Below are positions 18,317 through 28,278 of a stretch of DNA of 64,000 nucleotides, one piece after another. The stretch covers positions 124,001-188,000 of the forward strand of contig ONIP01000003.1 of the NCBI GenBank assembly GCA_900317955.1, written 5' to 3'. Position numbers and translations under genes: made by a program. Below the pieces are notes generated by a model. It ran no database searches. It was not told where the DNA came from and was given only the letters and a program-made list of their open reading frames with translations. Within the stretch, counting starts at the first letter, position 1. Each line of letters starts with the position of its first letter. The stretch is from an uncultured Bacteroidales bacterium. GTDB taxonomy: Bacteria; Bacteroidota; Bacteroidia; Bacteroidales; P3.

Positions 18317-19525
18317 TTATTCTGTCAACAACTCTTTCAACTGAGGTGGCGTGAAGGAAATAACCAACGGTGTCTTTGTGTGTTGCGAAGTGTAGTAATA
18401 CACCAAAGAGGCATCGGCTTCCACCAGCAACTTCACCAACTCCATGCCATCCTCAGTACTAATAATTGCTACTATGCCTTCTTTCAGGAAGTCATACAAA
18501 TTACTGTTTTTCTCTAAGTTAAGCATAATCAACTCATCCACCCGATAGGAATACCTCAACTCCCGGCTTGCGGAATCGAAAACACAACTTGTCATCGTAG
18601 TAAAACTGTCTACCACCGTAGGACATTCCTTGTTCATCCCTTCAGCCATTTTGCTCAACATAATTGCAGCTTCACCCCTTCCATACGCATCTTTAAACTC
18701 CATCTCTTCCAATGCTTCTTTATAGAAGAACTCCCACATCCATGGGGCAATATTCACTTCCACCGAATCGGTGCGCGACCGGTCGCGATACCGATATTTC
18801 ATCGTAACACCAGCTGCCATAACTGCAAAATCAAGACTGACAGTAGTATCCCTAATGAGACTCACTGCCGAACTTCGCCTAATCTCGTCTGTGTTATTTG
18901 ATACATAATCTTTTACCCCCGTCCAATTGCTGTCTGGATATTCATACACACTTAAAAACACAAGATTTGCCGTGTCAAAATAGCATTGCACCAAGGTCTC
19001 CCCATATTCGTCGGTCTGTTGTAGCAACTCTTTTGCTATCGCATTGCTCACCTCCAGCAGGAACCTTTTGGCTTTTACCTCAATAGAAGGCGAAAGGGCT
19101 TCTTGCATTTCCAGCGTTGTATACGTATAGTACTCACAAACAGGCTTGCCGTCTTCAAGAACGTATAAAGTAAGGTCGAAAGTATGCTCTTCCAGCGGCT
19201 TTAACTGCCATGGACTGTGATGCATAAAGTAGTCAAACAACAACGCTTTCGTGCTCTCGTCCACAGTCTCAGTGCTGTCCATGACAACCGTAAGCTTCAC
19301 ATACCGGTAATCGGTATTTATCATCGCACGTGTCACCGTGAAACGGTACGCCGTGTCATGGTAAGGCAAAGCATGTTTTATAGTCTTGACAAGGTCATAT
19401 ACTGGCGTCACGTCCTCCACACCAATCTTTTGAGCATGCAGCAATCCCGCAGGGAATGCCATCAAAACCCACGCCGTCAACAGCCATCTAACAATTTTCG
19501 TAACCCTTGCCATCCACTCTAACAC
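18317..19525 (-). CDS. Unrecognised secreted protein between uppS and bamA
   Basis: 402 residues; the second Met (residue 5, 19513) is an equally good start. Signal peptide with core WLLTAWVLMAFPAGLLHA, then alternating beta/alpha segments. A similar layout seems to recur two or three times (strand-turn-strand with DST or DSA, then a helix near a Trp/Tyr/Phe cluster), so it may be a tandem-domain periplasmic or outer-membrane-facing protein. I recognise no family. Its position, 12 bases after uppS and before bamA, interrupts a pair normally adjacent in the phylum and hints at an envelope role. Confidence 0.6.
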   Translation of the reverse strand: MLEWMARVTKIVRWLLTAWVLMAFPAGLLHAQKIGVEDVTPVYDLVKTIKHALPYHDTAYRFTVTRAMINTDYRYVKLTVVMDSTETVDESTKALLFDYFMHHSPWQLKPLEEHTFDLTLYVLEDGKPVCEYYTYTTLEMQEALSPSIEVKAKRFLLEVSNAIAKELLQQTDEYGETLVQCYFDTANLVFLSVYEYPDSNWTGVKDYVSNNTDEIRRSSAVSLIRDTTVSLDFAVMAAGVTMKYRYRDRSRTDSVEVNIAPWMWEFFYKEALEEMEFKDAYGRGEAAIMLSKMAEGMNKECPTVVDSFTTMTSCVFDSASRELRYSYRVDELIMLNLEKNSNLYDFLKEGIVAIISTEDGMELVKLLVEADASLVYYYTSQHTKTPLVISFTPPQLKELLTE

Positions 19526-19537
19526 AAAGACTTTACG

Positions 19538-20278
19538 CTATTTAGATACCTGGTCGCCAGTCTTGCCAAAACGGCGTTGCCTGTTCTGGTAATCATACAC
19601 AGCATCGTAAAAATCTTCATGACGGAAGTCCGGCCACAACTGCTCGCTGAAATAAAGCTCTGTGTATGCCATCTGCCACAAAAGAAAATTGCTGATGCGC
19701 AACTCCCCACCCGTTCTTATCAGCAGGTCTGGGTCTGGGTAGTCTCTTGTAACAAGATAGTTACGCAATGTCTCTTCTGTCACGTCGGTGGCTTTCAGAC
19801 GCCCCTCTTGGGCATCGGCACAAATGCTGCGCACAGCCTGGGCGACTTCCCAACGGGAACTGTAACTAAGAGCCAGCACCAACGTCATGGCAGTATTCTG
19901 CGATGTAGTCTCTATGCATTCCAGCAACTTGTTGCGCGACTTCTCAGGTATACGTCCTGTGTCGCCTATTGTCTGCAAACGCACGTTGTTGTCCATCAGA
20001 GTTTTTGTCTCCTCACGCACTGCCTTTATTAGCAACTCCATCAACCCATCTATCTCCTCCTGAGGACGGTTCCAGTTCTCTGTGCTGAATGTATAAAGCG
20101 TAAGGTATTTTACTCCACAGGCCACAGCAGCTTCAACGGCCTGACGTACTGCTGTCATGGCATTCTGGTGTCCGAAAATTCGTTTGTGCGCCTGCTTCTG
20201 TGCCCAGCGTCCATTGCCATCCATGATAATAGCCACATGCTGCGGCACACGGCTTTTGTCTATGTCTTCAAGTTTCAT
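19538..20278 (-). CDS. uppS: Undecaprenyl (isoprenyl) diphosphate synthase
   Basis: 246 residues, normal length. The catalytic block VAIIMDGNGRWA lies at residues 15-26 with the Mg-binding Asp in MDGNGRW; YLTLYTFSTENWNRP and the C-terminal RTGGELRISNFLLWQ and ELYFSEQLWPDF are further family signatures. It adds isopentenyl units in cis to farnesyl diphosphate to build the lipid carrier for peptidoglycan and O-antigen. It is followed by the unknown secreted protein and bamA and preceded by DUF6089, all on one strand. Confidence 0.97.
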   Translation of the reverse strand: MKLEDIDKSRVPQHVAIIMDGNGRWAQKQAHKRIFGHQNAMTAVRQAVEAAVACGVKYLTLYTFSTENWNRPQEEIDGLMELLIKAVREETKTLMDNNVRLQTIGDTGRIPEKSRNKLLECIETTSQNTAMTLVLALSYSSRWEVAQAVRSICADAQEGRLKATDVTEETLRNYLVTRDYPDPDLLIRTGGELRISNFLLWQMAYTELYFSEQLWPDFRHEDFYDAVYDYQNRQRRFGKTGDQVSK

Positions 20279-20307
20279 ATTACCGTTTATCGTTTATTCT
20301 AAATAAG

Positions 20308-21168
20308 TTATTGTTCACATACTTTCCCTCGCATCCAACCAAAAAGTACCTCGGCTGAGAACGTGATGCTGACATTGAAATACGAAAACCAGTCGTTGAG
20401 TGAATCATCGCCCCGCTTTATGCCGGGGGCGTTCACATATCCTGGCTCCACCTCTCCGCTTCGGTCGGCAAGAGTCGCTGCCATTGACCCTCCAGCTCCC
20501 GCTCCCAGCACCTGTGCACCTACATAGGTCTTACTCACATCATCCAAGTAGTCCGTCCAGGTCTTTCGCCAACCATATTCAACAGTTAAGTGCACACTCT
20601 CACTTATGCGCCATCTGTACCCAAGTCCAAATGGCATACTCACCCCTATCAACTGATATTTAACGCGGTCTGGATAGGCCTTTGTCCCCTGCCCTTCTGT
20701 CCCCAACGGCTGCAACGCATACCATATCGCCTCACCTGTGGAAGGATCCACATATTTCGCCTTAGGGTTAAATTTAAACACACCAAAGCCGCAGAATATA
20801 TACGGTGTGGAACGTTTCATTGCTCCCGACCTTGTTCCATAAGGGAAGAAATTGAACTCCGCGCGTATAAAACCTTCTACTATCGGCGAACGGAAACTTA
20901 GATTGCGTCGGGCTATCACATCAGGATTACCTCCCTCCACATGCCCATACGAACCTCCCACGGAGAGCGACCAACGTGTATCGAAATTCACTCTCGCCAA
21001 TAATCCCGCAGCAGGACTAACCTTGCCGAACATACTCTGTTCATTGAGGTCTCCCAAATAGTTCATTCCGCCTACTGTCAAACCAACTTCGCTCCGCTCA
21101 AGGAAATTCTGGGCTCTCAGCGTCAAAGCTGCAAACACCAATGCCGACAACAACAATAACCTACGCAT
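20308..21168 (-). CDS. DUF6089 outer-membrane beta-barrel protein
   Basis: 286 residues. A signal peptide ends at LRAQ (residue 20). Then comes the family's opening EVGLTVGGMNYLGDLN, followed by amphipathic strands ending in aromatic residues and FNVSITFSAEVLFGW near the end. Function is unknown. Its place directly before uppS and bamA is conserved in Bacteroidota, which suggests an envelope role. 29 bases separate it from uppS. Confidence 0.85.
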   Translation of the reverse strand: MRRLLLLSALVFAALTLRAQNFLERSEVGLTVGGMNYLGDLNEQSMFGKVSPAAGLLARVNFDTRWSLSVGGSYGHVEGGNPDVIARRNLSFRSPIVEGFIRAEFNFFPYGTRSGAMKRSTPYIFCGFGVFKFNPKAKYVDPSTGEAIWYALQPLGTEGQGTKAYPDRVKYQLIGVSMPFGLGYRWRISESVHLTVEYGWRKTWTDYLDDVSKTYVGAQVLGAGAGGSMAATLADRSGEVEPGYVNAPGIKRGDDSLNDWFSYFNVSITFSAEVLFGWMRGKVCEQ

Positions 21169-21203
21169 GACAGCAGCAAAATTCTACTCCAATAAACATG
21201 CTA

Positions 21204-22226
21204 TCAAAACTTTAACGACCAGCAAATACTTTCAACCTGCATCAGCAAGTCACGCTTGGTCCATGGCTTGTTACGAGGACAGTACACATAGCCTGTCAAC
21301 ATTATCACACTTTTCTTGTCGGGCGACAAAACTGTGTACGTAACAAAGGGACCTCCCATAAAGTCTCCGAACGAACGCCAGCAACCGCGCGTCTCGATGC
21401 AATAATTGCTGTCAAAATCAACGCGTTTGAAAGTGATGGGAGCAAGGTAGTCACCTTCTATGGTGCGACTGCGCTCTATTCCCATATAGCTACCCTCTTC
21501 ACTGGCCGGAACATGGCGTTTCATAACCGTGTCGAGCCGATCAAGGATATACTGCTCAGTAAACATGTGCTGGTCTTTGTATGCAAACGTGTCTATCAGC
21601 ACTCCCATTCCGAAATCCTTGCCCTCCTTGCGTACCCAGGCAAAATTATCCTTCTGCTTGGCCATCGTATACTCATTGGAGAACATCAGCTCGAAACCAA
21701 ACTGCTTTTTTATCGCATCGTTGACCTTGTAATTTTCAATTCCTTTGAAAGCTTTGACCACTCGTCTGTGCTCGGCATTATACAGTTCCTTCAGCACATC
21801 CTGTTCATACTTGCGTATCAAATCGCGCAACGATTCTTTACTCTTGGCTGCAAAATCGAAAACCACCTGGGGGCAGGCATACTCGTCTATATGTTTGTAC
21901 ACCTTGTCCTGATTCTCGGGATTCACATCCATCAACAGTATGTTCCGGTGGTTCTGGAACATCGGCGTATTCTTATACGATGTCATCGGCACATTCACTA
22001 TGTCGAACATCTTCTCAGGCGAAGGTAACCCCACCTGAAAACGCCCAAAGATGGAATCTATCAATTCTTTGGTCTCTCCGTAGTAGACATTTCTGTCTGC
22101 TACAACCATCAATTCCAATGTCTTGCCGGACGACCCTTTCTTCTGTGATGGGTCAAAAGCTTCATTATGGCAAGCTCCAAAAACAGTCGCTGCCAAAACC
22201 AATATTAGCGGAAATAACTTTTTCAT
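21204..22226 (-). CDS. DUF4837 lipoprotein
   Basis: 340 residues. Lipoprotein signal with lipobox VFGACH (Cys19). The body carries the DUF4837 signs LELMVVADRNVYYGE, FQVGLPSPEKMFDIVNVP, FAWVRKEGKDFGMGVLIDTFAY and the C-terminal GRGCWRSF-like and MGGPFVTYTVL segments. The role is unknown. It begins the run DUF4837-DUF6089-uppS and has a good promoter upstream at 22404-22434. Confidence 0.88.
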   Translation of the reverse strand: MKKLFPLILVLAATVFGACHNEAFDPSQKKGSSGKTLELMVVADRNVYYGETKELIDSIFGRFQVGLPSPEKMFDIVNVPMTSYKNTPMFQNHRNILLMDVNPENQDKVYKHIDEYACPQVVFDFAAKSKESLRDLIRKYEQDVLKELYNAEHRRVVKAFKGIENYKVNDAIKKQFGFELMFSNEYTMAKQKDNFAWVRKEGKDFGMGVLIDTFAYKDQHMFTEQYILDRLDTVMKRHVPASEEGSYMGIERSRTIEGDYLAPITFKRVDFDSNYCIETRGCWRSFGDFMGGPFVTYTVLSPDKKSVIMLTGYVYCPRNKPWTKRDLLMQVESICWSLKF

Positions 22227-22606
22227 ATTTTTTGTTTTTTAATATTTATACTCTGACTTTCTGGATATGATATTATTTTTGTTTGTTTTCAATGCCTTTT
22301 TGACCACCGACCTGTGCTAAACCGTTTTCTTCCCGTTTACTACATCAGTATCTGCACTATAAATCAAATATATAAGTAATTCCATCGCATTATTATCCGA
22401 CAACAAAGTTACATTTTTTATTTCATTCATCAACAATTTTTATCGACCAAGAAGTTGTTTAACTTTGATTTAAGGAATTAAGCACCCCCCCCCAACTGCT
22501 GTCTCAATCACGAACTATAAGATGTCCTGTATCATTTGCTTGCATATGTCGGAGATTTTTCGTGTCTTTGCACAGAAAGTTTTTGAGTCCTGACCACAGC
22601 CAGATT
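22227..22606. other. Gap between the epimerase and DUF4837 genes
   Basis: 380 bases holding the promoter above, a run of nine C at 22485-22493 and, at its left end, three copies of a CAATTTT word that run into the last codons of the epimerase. No reading frame is credible. The C run is a spot where sequence length could vary or be misread. Confidence 0.6.
22404..22434 (-). promoter_or_regulatory. Promoter of the DUF4837-DUF6089-uppS unit
   Basis: On the minus strand GTTG (22431-22434) precedes TAACTTTG (22404-22411) by 19 bases. The leader would be about 170 bases. Confidence 0.6.
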
Positions 22607-23614
22607 TCAATTTTCAATTTTCAATTTCGAATTTGATAAGTACCATTCAAAAAAGTCAGCAATAGCCTGTTTAATCGGTGTCTGTGGCATGCCTAAATCT
22701 TCTACCGCACGCTTGTTGTCGTAATACTCACATACCGTCAACAAACGCACATTGCGGCTCGACACCTGAGTGCCGACTCCGCACAATCTGAGCATATCCC
22801 CTGCCCTTCCGGCCACTTGCAACAACCAATTCGGAAACACGACAATTTTCTGCCGATAACGGCACACTTCCGCCTGCAACTGGTAAAACTGCCGCAACGT
22901 CAAGTTCTCTCCCGTCAATAGATACCGTTTGCCGCTCTCCCCCCGCTCAATGGCATGAACCACTGCCGTTGCCGCATCAGCCACATGAACAAAACTTTTC
23001 CCACCTTTCGGACACACCATCAACGGTTTTCGGTAGCCTGTCAACAACAGCACTCCCGAGCTGGGTTTCGTGTCGTACGCCCCCACCATGAAACCGGGAT
23101 TCAACACCACAACATGCCAGTCAGGATGAGCCTCCGCCGCCTGCAACAATTCAGCCTCCCCTTCGCTCTTGCTACGTGCATAATAAGAATCTGTAAAAGG
23201 GTATTTCATCGGAGCCGTCTCCGTTGCTGGACGGTTAGGCTCACCATAGCCTATCGTGTTGGCAGTGCTGGTATGCACCAACCGGGTAATACCAACTTGT
23301 GCCATAAGTTGCACTAACCTATGACACAAGTGGCTGTTTACCGGTAAATAATCATTGTAATGTAGCAGCGACATGTCTGTCGTCCCGGCGCAGTTCACAA
23401 TGGCATCGCATCCTTCGGCAGCCTTGCGCAAATCGTCGTCATCAAGCAACGACCCTTTCACAACCGTCAGCAATGTCTGCGCCTGAGGGAAAGTCTCTGT
23501 CCGCAACCCATTAGGATTGCGCACTAAGGCATGCACTGCGTAGCCTTGTTCAAGCAACAGTTTCAGCACATTGTGCCCTAAAAGCCCGTTGCCTCCCAAT
23601 AGCAATACGGTCAT
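22607..23614 (-). CDS. NAD(P)-dependent epimerase/dehydratase (extended SDR)
   Basis: 335 residues. The Rossmann motif GGNGLLGHNV lies at residues 7-16; the catalytic Tyr/Lys is in DSYYARSKSEGE; LVHTSTANTIGYG gives the Ser/Thr. Members act on nucleotide sugars, dihydroflavonol-like or sterol-like substrates; the substrate cannot be told. It starts one base after the metG stop (TGAGATG), so translation is probably coupled to metG. The final residues NSKLKIEN are encoded by a CAATTTT microsatellite and may be a recent extension. Confidence 0.85.
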   Translation of the reverse strand: MTVLLLGGNGLLGHNVLKLLLEQGYAVHALVRNPNGLRTETFPQAQTLLTVVKGSLLDDDDLRKAAEGCDAIVNCAGTTDMSLLHYNDYLPVNSHLCHRLVQLMAQVGITRLVHTSTANTIGYGEPNRPATETAPMKYPFTDSYYARSKSEGEAELLQAAEAHPDWHVVVLNPGFMVGAYDTKPSSGVLLLTGYRKPLMVCPKGGKSFVHVADAATAVVHAIERGESGKRYLLTGENLTLRQFYQLQAEVCRYRQKIVVFPNWLLQVAGRAGDMLRLCGVGTQVSSRNVRLLTVCEYYDNKRAVEDLGMPQTPIKQAIADFFEWYLSNSKLKIEN

Positions 23615-23615
23615 C

Positions 23616-25676
23616 TCAACCTACATTGCAGCCCGGAGTAACCAACTGGCTGGGAGTAACCAATACAAGTCTACCGTCCTTATCCTCGGCACTGAGTATC
23701 ATTCCCTGACTTTCCACTCCTTTCAACTTACGGGGTGCAAAGTTGGCAATAAAGCACACCTGCATTCCCACCAGCTTCTCAGGCTCTGGATAGTACTTGG
23801 CGATACCGCTGACAATGGTACGGCATCCCATCCCGTCCTCTATCTTGAACTGCAACAATTTGTCGGCTTTGGGCACCTTGCTGCATTCTAACACTGTACC
23901 CACTCTGATGTCCATCTTCCCGAAATCCTCAAACGCTACAGTCTCTTTCACTGCATTCGGAGCCCAAGCATTCAACTCATTCTGACGTTTGGTTTCAAGC
24001 AGTTTGTTCACCTGTGCTTCAATGGCGGCATCGTCTATCTGTTCAAACAACAGTTCAGGCTTCTCTATTGTGTGGCCTGCCATCAGCAAATTGGCATTGC
24101 CAGCATGGCGCCAGCCCATAGCCGGAAGGTTCATGATGCGGTGTAACTTGTCGGCCGTGAAGGGGAGGAACGGCGCACACAGCACAGCAAGGTTGGCGCA
24201 TATCTGCAATGAGAGATTGAGAACAGTGGCCGTCCGCTCCGGGTCGGTCTTCATCAGTTTCCAAGGCTCCGTATCAGTCAGATATTTGTTGCCCAAGCGA
24301 GCCAGATTCATCATCTCGGCCAACGCCTCGCGGAAACGGTAGTTCTCTATGCTGCGACCCACCCTTTCGGGGAAGGTTGCCATCTCTTTAATGGTCTCCT
24401 TGTCCAAGTCATTCCATTCTCCAGCAGCGGGAACCTTGCCATCAAAGAACTTGTGGGTGAGCACCAGCGTACGGTTGACAAAATTACCCAATATGGCTAC
24501 CAACTCCGAATTATTCTTCAACTGGAAATCCTTCCAGGTGAAATCATTGTCCTTGGTTTCGGGAGCATTGCTGCAAAGGGTGTAGCGCAACACATCCTGC
24601 TTGCCGGGGAAATCTTTCAAATATTCATGCAGCCACACTGCCCAGTTGCGCGAAGTGCTTATCTTGTCTCCCTCAAGGTTGAGGAACTCATTGGCAGGCA
24701 CATTCTGCGGTAAAATATAACTGCCGTCGGCTTTCAGCATCGATGGGAAAATAATGCAGTGGAACACAATGTTATCCTTGCCAATGAAATGCACCAACTT
24801 GGTATCTTTGTCCTTCCACCATTTCTCCCAGTCGTCGCCTTTCAGCTGTTTGGTGAAACTGATGTATCCGATAGGAGCGTCAAACCACACATATAGCACT
24901 TTCCCTTCTGTGCCTTCTATTGGGACTTTCACACCCCAATCCAAGTCGCGGGTTACGGCACGGGGTTGCAATCCGGCATCTATCCACGATTTGCACTGCC
25001 CGTATACATTGGTCTTCCAGTCTCCCTTATGTTGCTCAAGAATCCACTCGCGCAGCCATGGCTCATCCTGGTCCAAGGGCAAATACCAATGCTTCGTCTC
25101 ACGCATAACGGGAGGATTGCCGCTAAGCGTCGATTTTGGGTTAATCAGGTCTGTGGCATTCAGCGAGGTACCGCAGGCTTCGCACTGGTCACCGTAGGCA
25201 TGTTCATTACCGCAATGAGGACAGGTCCCCGTAATATAACGGTCTGCAAGAAACTGGTTCGCCTCTTCATCAAAATACTGCATCGACGTCTTTTCCACAA
25301 ACTTGCCTGCGTCATACAGCTTCTTGAAATAAGCTGCTGCCGTGGCATGATGCTCGGGACTCGACGTGCGGCTGTAGATGTCGAACGATATTCCCAGTTC
25401 CATGAAAGAGTCTTTTATAATCTTGTGGTAACGGTCCACGATGTCCTGAGGGGTAACGCCCTCTTTGCGTGCCTTTATGGTAATAGGCACACCATGCTCA
25501 TCGCTGCCGCCTATAAACATTACCTCCTCACCTGCACTGCGCAAATACCGCACATACACATCCGCAGGCACGTACACCCCTGCCAGATGCCCAATATGCA
25601 CTGGACCGTTGGCATAAGGTAGTGCCGATGTAACGGTATAACGCTTAAACTGTTGGTCTTTCTCGTTGTATGTCAT
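23616..25676 (-). CDS. metG: Methionyl-tRNA synthetase
   Basis: 686 residues, the long form. HIGH signature [11 protein letters not shown] at 20-30; zinc knuckle with Cys152, 155, 165 and 168; KMSKS variant KISTS at 338-342. The C-terminal tRNA-binding (EMAP/Arc1p-like) domain is at about 585-686 ([21 protein letters not shown]). It charges tRNA-Met. The epimerase gene follows after one base. Confidence 0.97.
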   Translation of the reverse strand: MTYNEKDQQFKRYTVTSALPYANGPVHIGHLAGVYVPADVYVRYLRSAGEEVMFIGGSDEHGVPITIKARKEGVTPQDIVDRYHKIIKDSFMELGISFDIYSRTSSPEHHATAAAYFKKLYDAGKFVEKTSMQYFDEEANQFLADRYITGTCPHCGNEHAYGDQCEACGTSLNATDLINPKSTLSGNPPVMRETKHWYLPLDQDEPWLREWILEQHKGDWKTNVYGQCKSWIDAGLQPRAVTRDLDWGVKVPIEGTEGKVLYVWFDAPIGYISFTKQLKGDDWEKWWKDKDTKLVHFIGKDNIVFHCIIFPSMLKADGSYILPQNVPANEFLNLEGDKISTSRNWAVWLHEYLKDFPGKQDVLRYTLCSNAPETKDNDFTWKDFQLKNNSELVAILGNFVNRTLVLTHKFFDGKVPAAGEWNDLDKETIKEMATFPERVGRSIENYRFREALAEMMNLARLGNKYLTDTEPWKLMKTDPERTATVLNLSLQICANLAVLCAPFLPFTADKLHRIMNLPAMGWRHAGNANLLMAGHTIEKPELLFEQIDDAAIEAQVNKLLETKRQNELNAWAPNAVKETVAFEDFGKMDIRVGTVLECSKVPKADKLLQFKIEDGMGCRTIVSGIAKYYPEPEKLVGMQVCFIANFAPRKLKGVESQGMILSAEDKDGRLVLVTPSQLVTPGCNVG

Positions 25677-25684
25677 TATTTTCT

Positions 25685-26731
25685 TTAGTTCTTATATGCG
25701 TAAATTATTTCTGAGTCTCCCATTACCTTCACCGGGTAATTCTTGTCGTTGTACTGGTAAGTATATTCCTCCAAGGTCTCTGTCGGTCTTCTGAGCAGCT
25801 CCATGCTCTGGCCCATCATGGATACCGACAACGCTACCTCGAAATAGTTGTTCATCACCAGCACATTGCTCCGTGACAGGGTCTGCGGGCTGAAAATCTC
25901 GCCCCAATTGCAGAACATGGGGTTGTACATTTCATCATAAGTGGCGGTGATAGTATCAGCCAAATCAACCTGCAACGGAAGCGTACCGCCTCCCAGCATC
26001 ATGGCCATCTGAATCATCGACAAATATTCTTCAGGAATATCCATGAAATTCTGAACCATCTCAAGGTCTTCTGACGACACGTTCACCACAAAACGTCCAT
26101 TGATAATCTGTTTGTCGACATTCTCACCGTTCCATACAAAACCCAGCGTGAACGACTTATCGCCAATGCTGAACTTACTGTCACCGGCACGATCGGCTAT
26201 CTTGGCAAACTGAACCAGATTCTTCGCCATCGAAGAACCCAGCAACTGCTCAAAGAACGAACCACCGCCCAGCAATTCACCGGCTAAAGTCATGAGAAAA
26301 TCATCGTCCACTGTCAATGTGCCGCCACTAAGTTTCCCTTCTGCATTGTGTTGAAGGTCAACTGTCACTGCCAACACATCTTGGTAGTAGAGTTCACATT
26401 TGGTCATCTGGCCATTGGCATAAGTATAGCGCAACTCTTCACCTAACCCTTCGTTATTTGAAACACGCATAATCATGTCTCCCTCGTAACTATAGGTCTT
26501 CAAAACAGTACCGTTTCTCGTGATACGATCCAGATTGTCACCAATCCAGTTCCATTCCTGTGTGACGGTACCGTCATCGCTTATACTGGCAAGTTTCATA
26601 ACTGGATGGAACACACCTTCCTTGTATACAGGTACTGGGGCGGGGATTTCATGTGCATCTTCTGTCTTTTTACACGATACGGCCGATAACAAAACAGCTA
26701 ATGCAATCAACGGGACAACGATTTTTTTCAT
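25685..26731 (-). CDS. Lipoprotein with YD-repeat-like N-terminal half
   Basis: 348 residues. Lipobox LSAVSC (Cys20). The N-terminal half has strand pairs such as [26 protein letters not shown] and [18 protein letters not shown], resembling RHS/YD-like turns seen in Bacteroidota DUF4595-type lipoproteins. The C-terminal half is unrecognised, ending [22 protein letters not shown]. Probably attached to the outer membrane. Only eight bases separate it from metG, but no functional link is known. Confidence 0.65.
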   Translation of the reverse strand: MKKIVVPLIALAVLLSAVSCKKTEDAHEIPAPVPVYKEGVFHPVMKLASISDDGTVTQEWNWIGDNLDRITRNGTVLKTYSYEGDMIMRVSNNEGLGEELRYTYANGQMTKCELYYQDVLAVTVDLQHNAEGKLSGGTLTVDDDFLMTLAGELLGGGSFFEQLLGSSMAKNLVQFAKIADRAGDSKFSIGDKSFTLGFVWNGENVDKQIINGRFVVNVSSEDLEMVQNFMDIPEEYLSMIQMAMMLGGGTLPLQVDLADTITATYDEMYNPMFCNWGEIFSPQTLSRSNVLVMNNYFEVALSVSMMGQSMELLRRPTETLEEYTYQYNDKNYPVKVMGDSEIIYAYKN

Positions 26732-26782
26732 GATTTAATGGGATTACTGGTTAAACTATTGAATAACAAATAAAAATCTGGT

Positions 26783-27343
26783 TTAGATGGCCTTCTTCGC
26801 TGTAGTGGTGCGCTTGGGAGCGGCCTTGGCCTGTGTAGTCGCCTTGGGGGCTGCCTGTTTGGGGGCTGCTGTACGCTTGGGGGTAGCGGTTTTCTTGGCA
26901 GCAGGTTTCTCTACACTCTCGGCTTCAGCACCCTCTTCTTTCTTCTCTCCCTCTTCAGGAGTCAGCTTTCCGGCACTGAGCAACACATTATACCATGCAA
27001 ATAATTTTTTTGCGTCCGACGCATGCACACGCTCTGTGTCATAGTTCGGCAGCACTTTGCCCATCAACTCAAACAGCACGGTGCTGTCTGCCTTCTTGGG
27101 GTCAAAATCTGTGGGCTTACCTTCCAGCACATTGTAAGCATTCTCGAATACCTCCTCAAGAGGCTTCTCATCCTCTGTAGTGAACATACGTATCTCGCTC
27201 AACTGGCTGATACTGTTGGTAGAGAATACCGGGAATTTCTGTCCCGTGACAAGGTTCTTAACGATGGCGCCGTTTTTAGTTCTTGACACCATTTCATTCA
27301 AATCAGGTTTGCCAGAGATGGCTAAGATGTTAGATAGATCCAT
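26783..27343 (-). CDS. DUF5606 protein with histone H1-like tail
   Basis: 186 residues. Residues 1-140 match DUF5606 (MDLSNILAISGKPDLNEMV, the SISQLSEIRMFT segment, and a helical end with FAWYNVLLSAGKL). Residues about 147-186 are only Lys, Ala, Pro, Thr, Arg and Gln in KK/PKRT units, like the C-terminal tails of bacterial histone H1-like proteins. The core is widespread in the phylum and unstudied; the tail suggests nucleic-acid binding. Confidence 0.85.
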   Translation of the reverse strand: MDLSNILAISGKPDLNEMVSRTKNGAIVKNLVTGQKFPVFSTNSISQLSEIRMFTTEDEKPLEEVFENAYNVLEGKPTDFDPKKADSTVLFELMGKVLPNYDTERVHASDAKKLFAWYNVLLSAGKLTPEEGEKKEEGAEAESVEKPAAKKTATPKRTAAPKQAAPKATTQAKAAPKRTTTAKKAI

Positions 27344-27418
27344 TGTGTATTAAATTTTTTAAAACTTCCAAGTAACGCAAAAATGCAATTATTATTATAA
27401 CAAGACAAAAAAATAACC

Positions 27419-28255
27419 TCACAAGCCATGGTAGCGAGCTAATCCTCCTACCGGCGATGGCGTCAACGTTCCTAATGTCACACCCTTGACCGATGCGGCA
27501 CGGCGCATCTCCGGCTCAAACGATGTCACAAGTCCCCCCACCAAATGCAATGGTAGCAATGCATGCTCTCCAAAAAAGGCTGTCTGCTCAAAGAACTCTT
27601 CAAAGCAATGACTCAAAACCCTTTGCACATATACATCTTCCTTATGTCGCGAAGCAAACGCAGCCAACGAGGCCAGAAAGCGGTTCGGGTTGGGCTGACG
27701 GTAAAGACGGTCGATAAAAGCCGCCGCTTCCATCGGGTAATCGGCTTGGAACATGGCTCTTAGCCCTTGGGGCATACGCTCCTCAAGATAGTCTTTCAAC
27801 AACCTTTTCCCTATATGGTTGCCCGACCCCTCATCGCCTAAAATATATCCTGTCGACACCCTTCTTCGCGCTATCTCACGTCCGTCGTAATAGCACATAT
27901 TACTTCCCGTACCCATAATCCCCACCATGCCTGGTTCTCTGCCGCACGTGGCTCTACAGGCTCCCAACAAATCACTCCCCACCTCTATCTCCTCGCATTC
28001 CAATGCGTCTTGCAGCCATTGGCGAACCATTTGGCAACTGCTCTCCGTACCGCAGCCTGCTCCATAAAAAAACAACTTCCTTATCACCTTTTCGCCAATC
28101 TCTAAATCGGATACCACCTGCCTACAGGCACTATCAAACACCTCTCGGTCGGCAAACAAGGGATTCAGGCCCACCGTCACACAGTGTCTCTCGCCCTCCT
28201 CTCCCATCAGCATCCAATGGGTCTTGGTGCTTCCGCTATCGGCTACCAGCTTCAT
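27419..28255 (-). CDS. BadF/BadG-type ATPase, probable N-acetylglucosamine kinase
   Basis: 278 residues. Phosphate-1 motif LVADSGSTKTHWML at the N-terminus, phosphate-2 GIMGTGSNMCYYDG, GDEGSGNHIGKRLL in the middle, and adenosine-binding LVGGLVTSF near the end. This ASKHA-fold family includes GlcNAc kinases; the role here would be recycling of amino sugars, which fits the GH3 hexosaminidase 3 kb away. It lies 23 bases after pyrD on the same strand. Confidence 0.85.
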   Translation of the reverse strand: MKLVADSGSTKTHWMLMGEEGERHCVTVGLNPLFADREVFDSACRQVVSDLEIGEKVIRKLFFYGAGCGTESSCQMVRQWLQDALECEEIEVGSDLLGACRATCGREPGMVGIMGTGSNMCYYDGREIARRRVSTGYILGDEGSGNHIGKRLLKDYLEERMPQGLRAMFQADYPMEAAAFIDRLYRQPNPNRFLASLAAFASRHKEDVYVQRVLSHCFEEFFEQTAFFGEHALLPLHLVGGLVTSFEPEMRRAASVKGVTLGTLTPSPVGGLARYHGL

Positions 28256-28278
28256 TTGTACTCGGACTAAAGTACGGC

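Noticed and set aside
22485-22493. Run of nine C as phase-variation switch
   Set aside because: It lies in non-coding DNA, away from promoter elements; kept only as a sequence-quality note.
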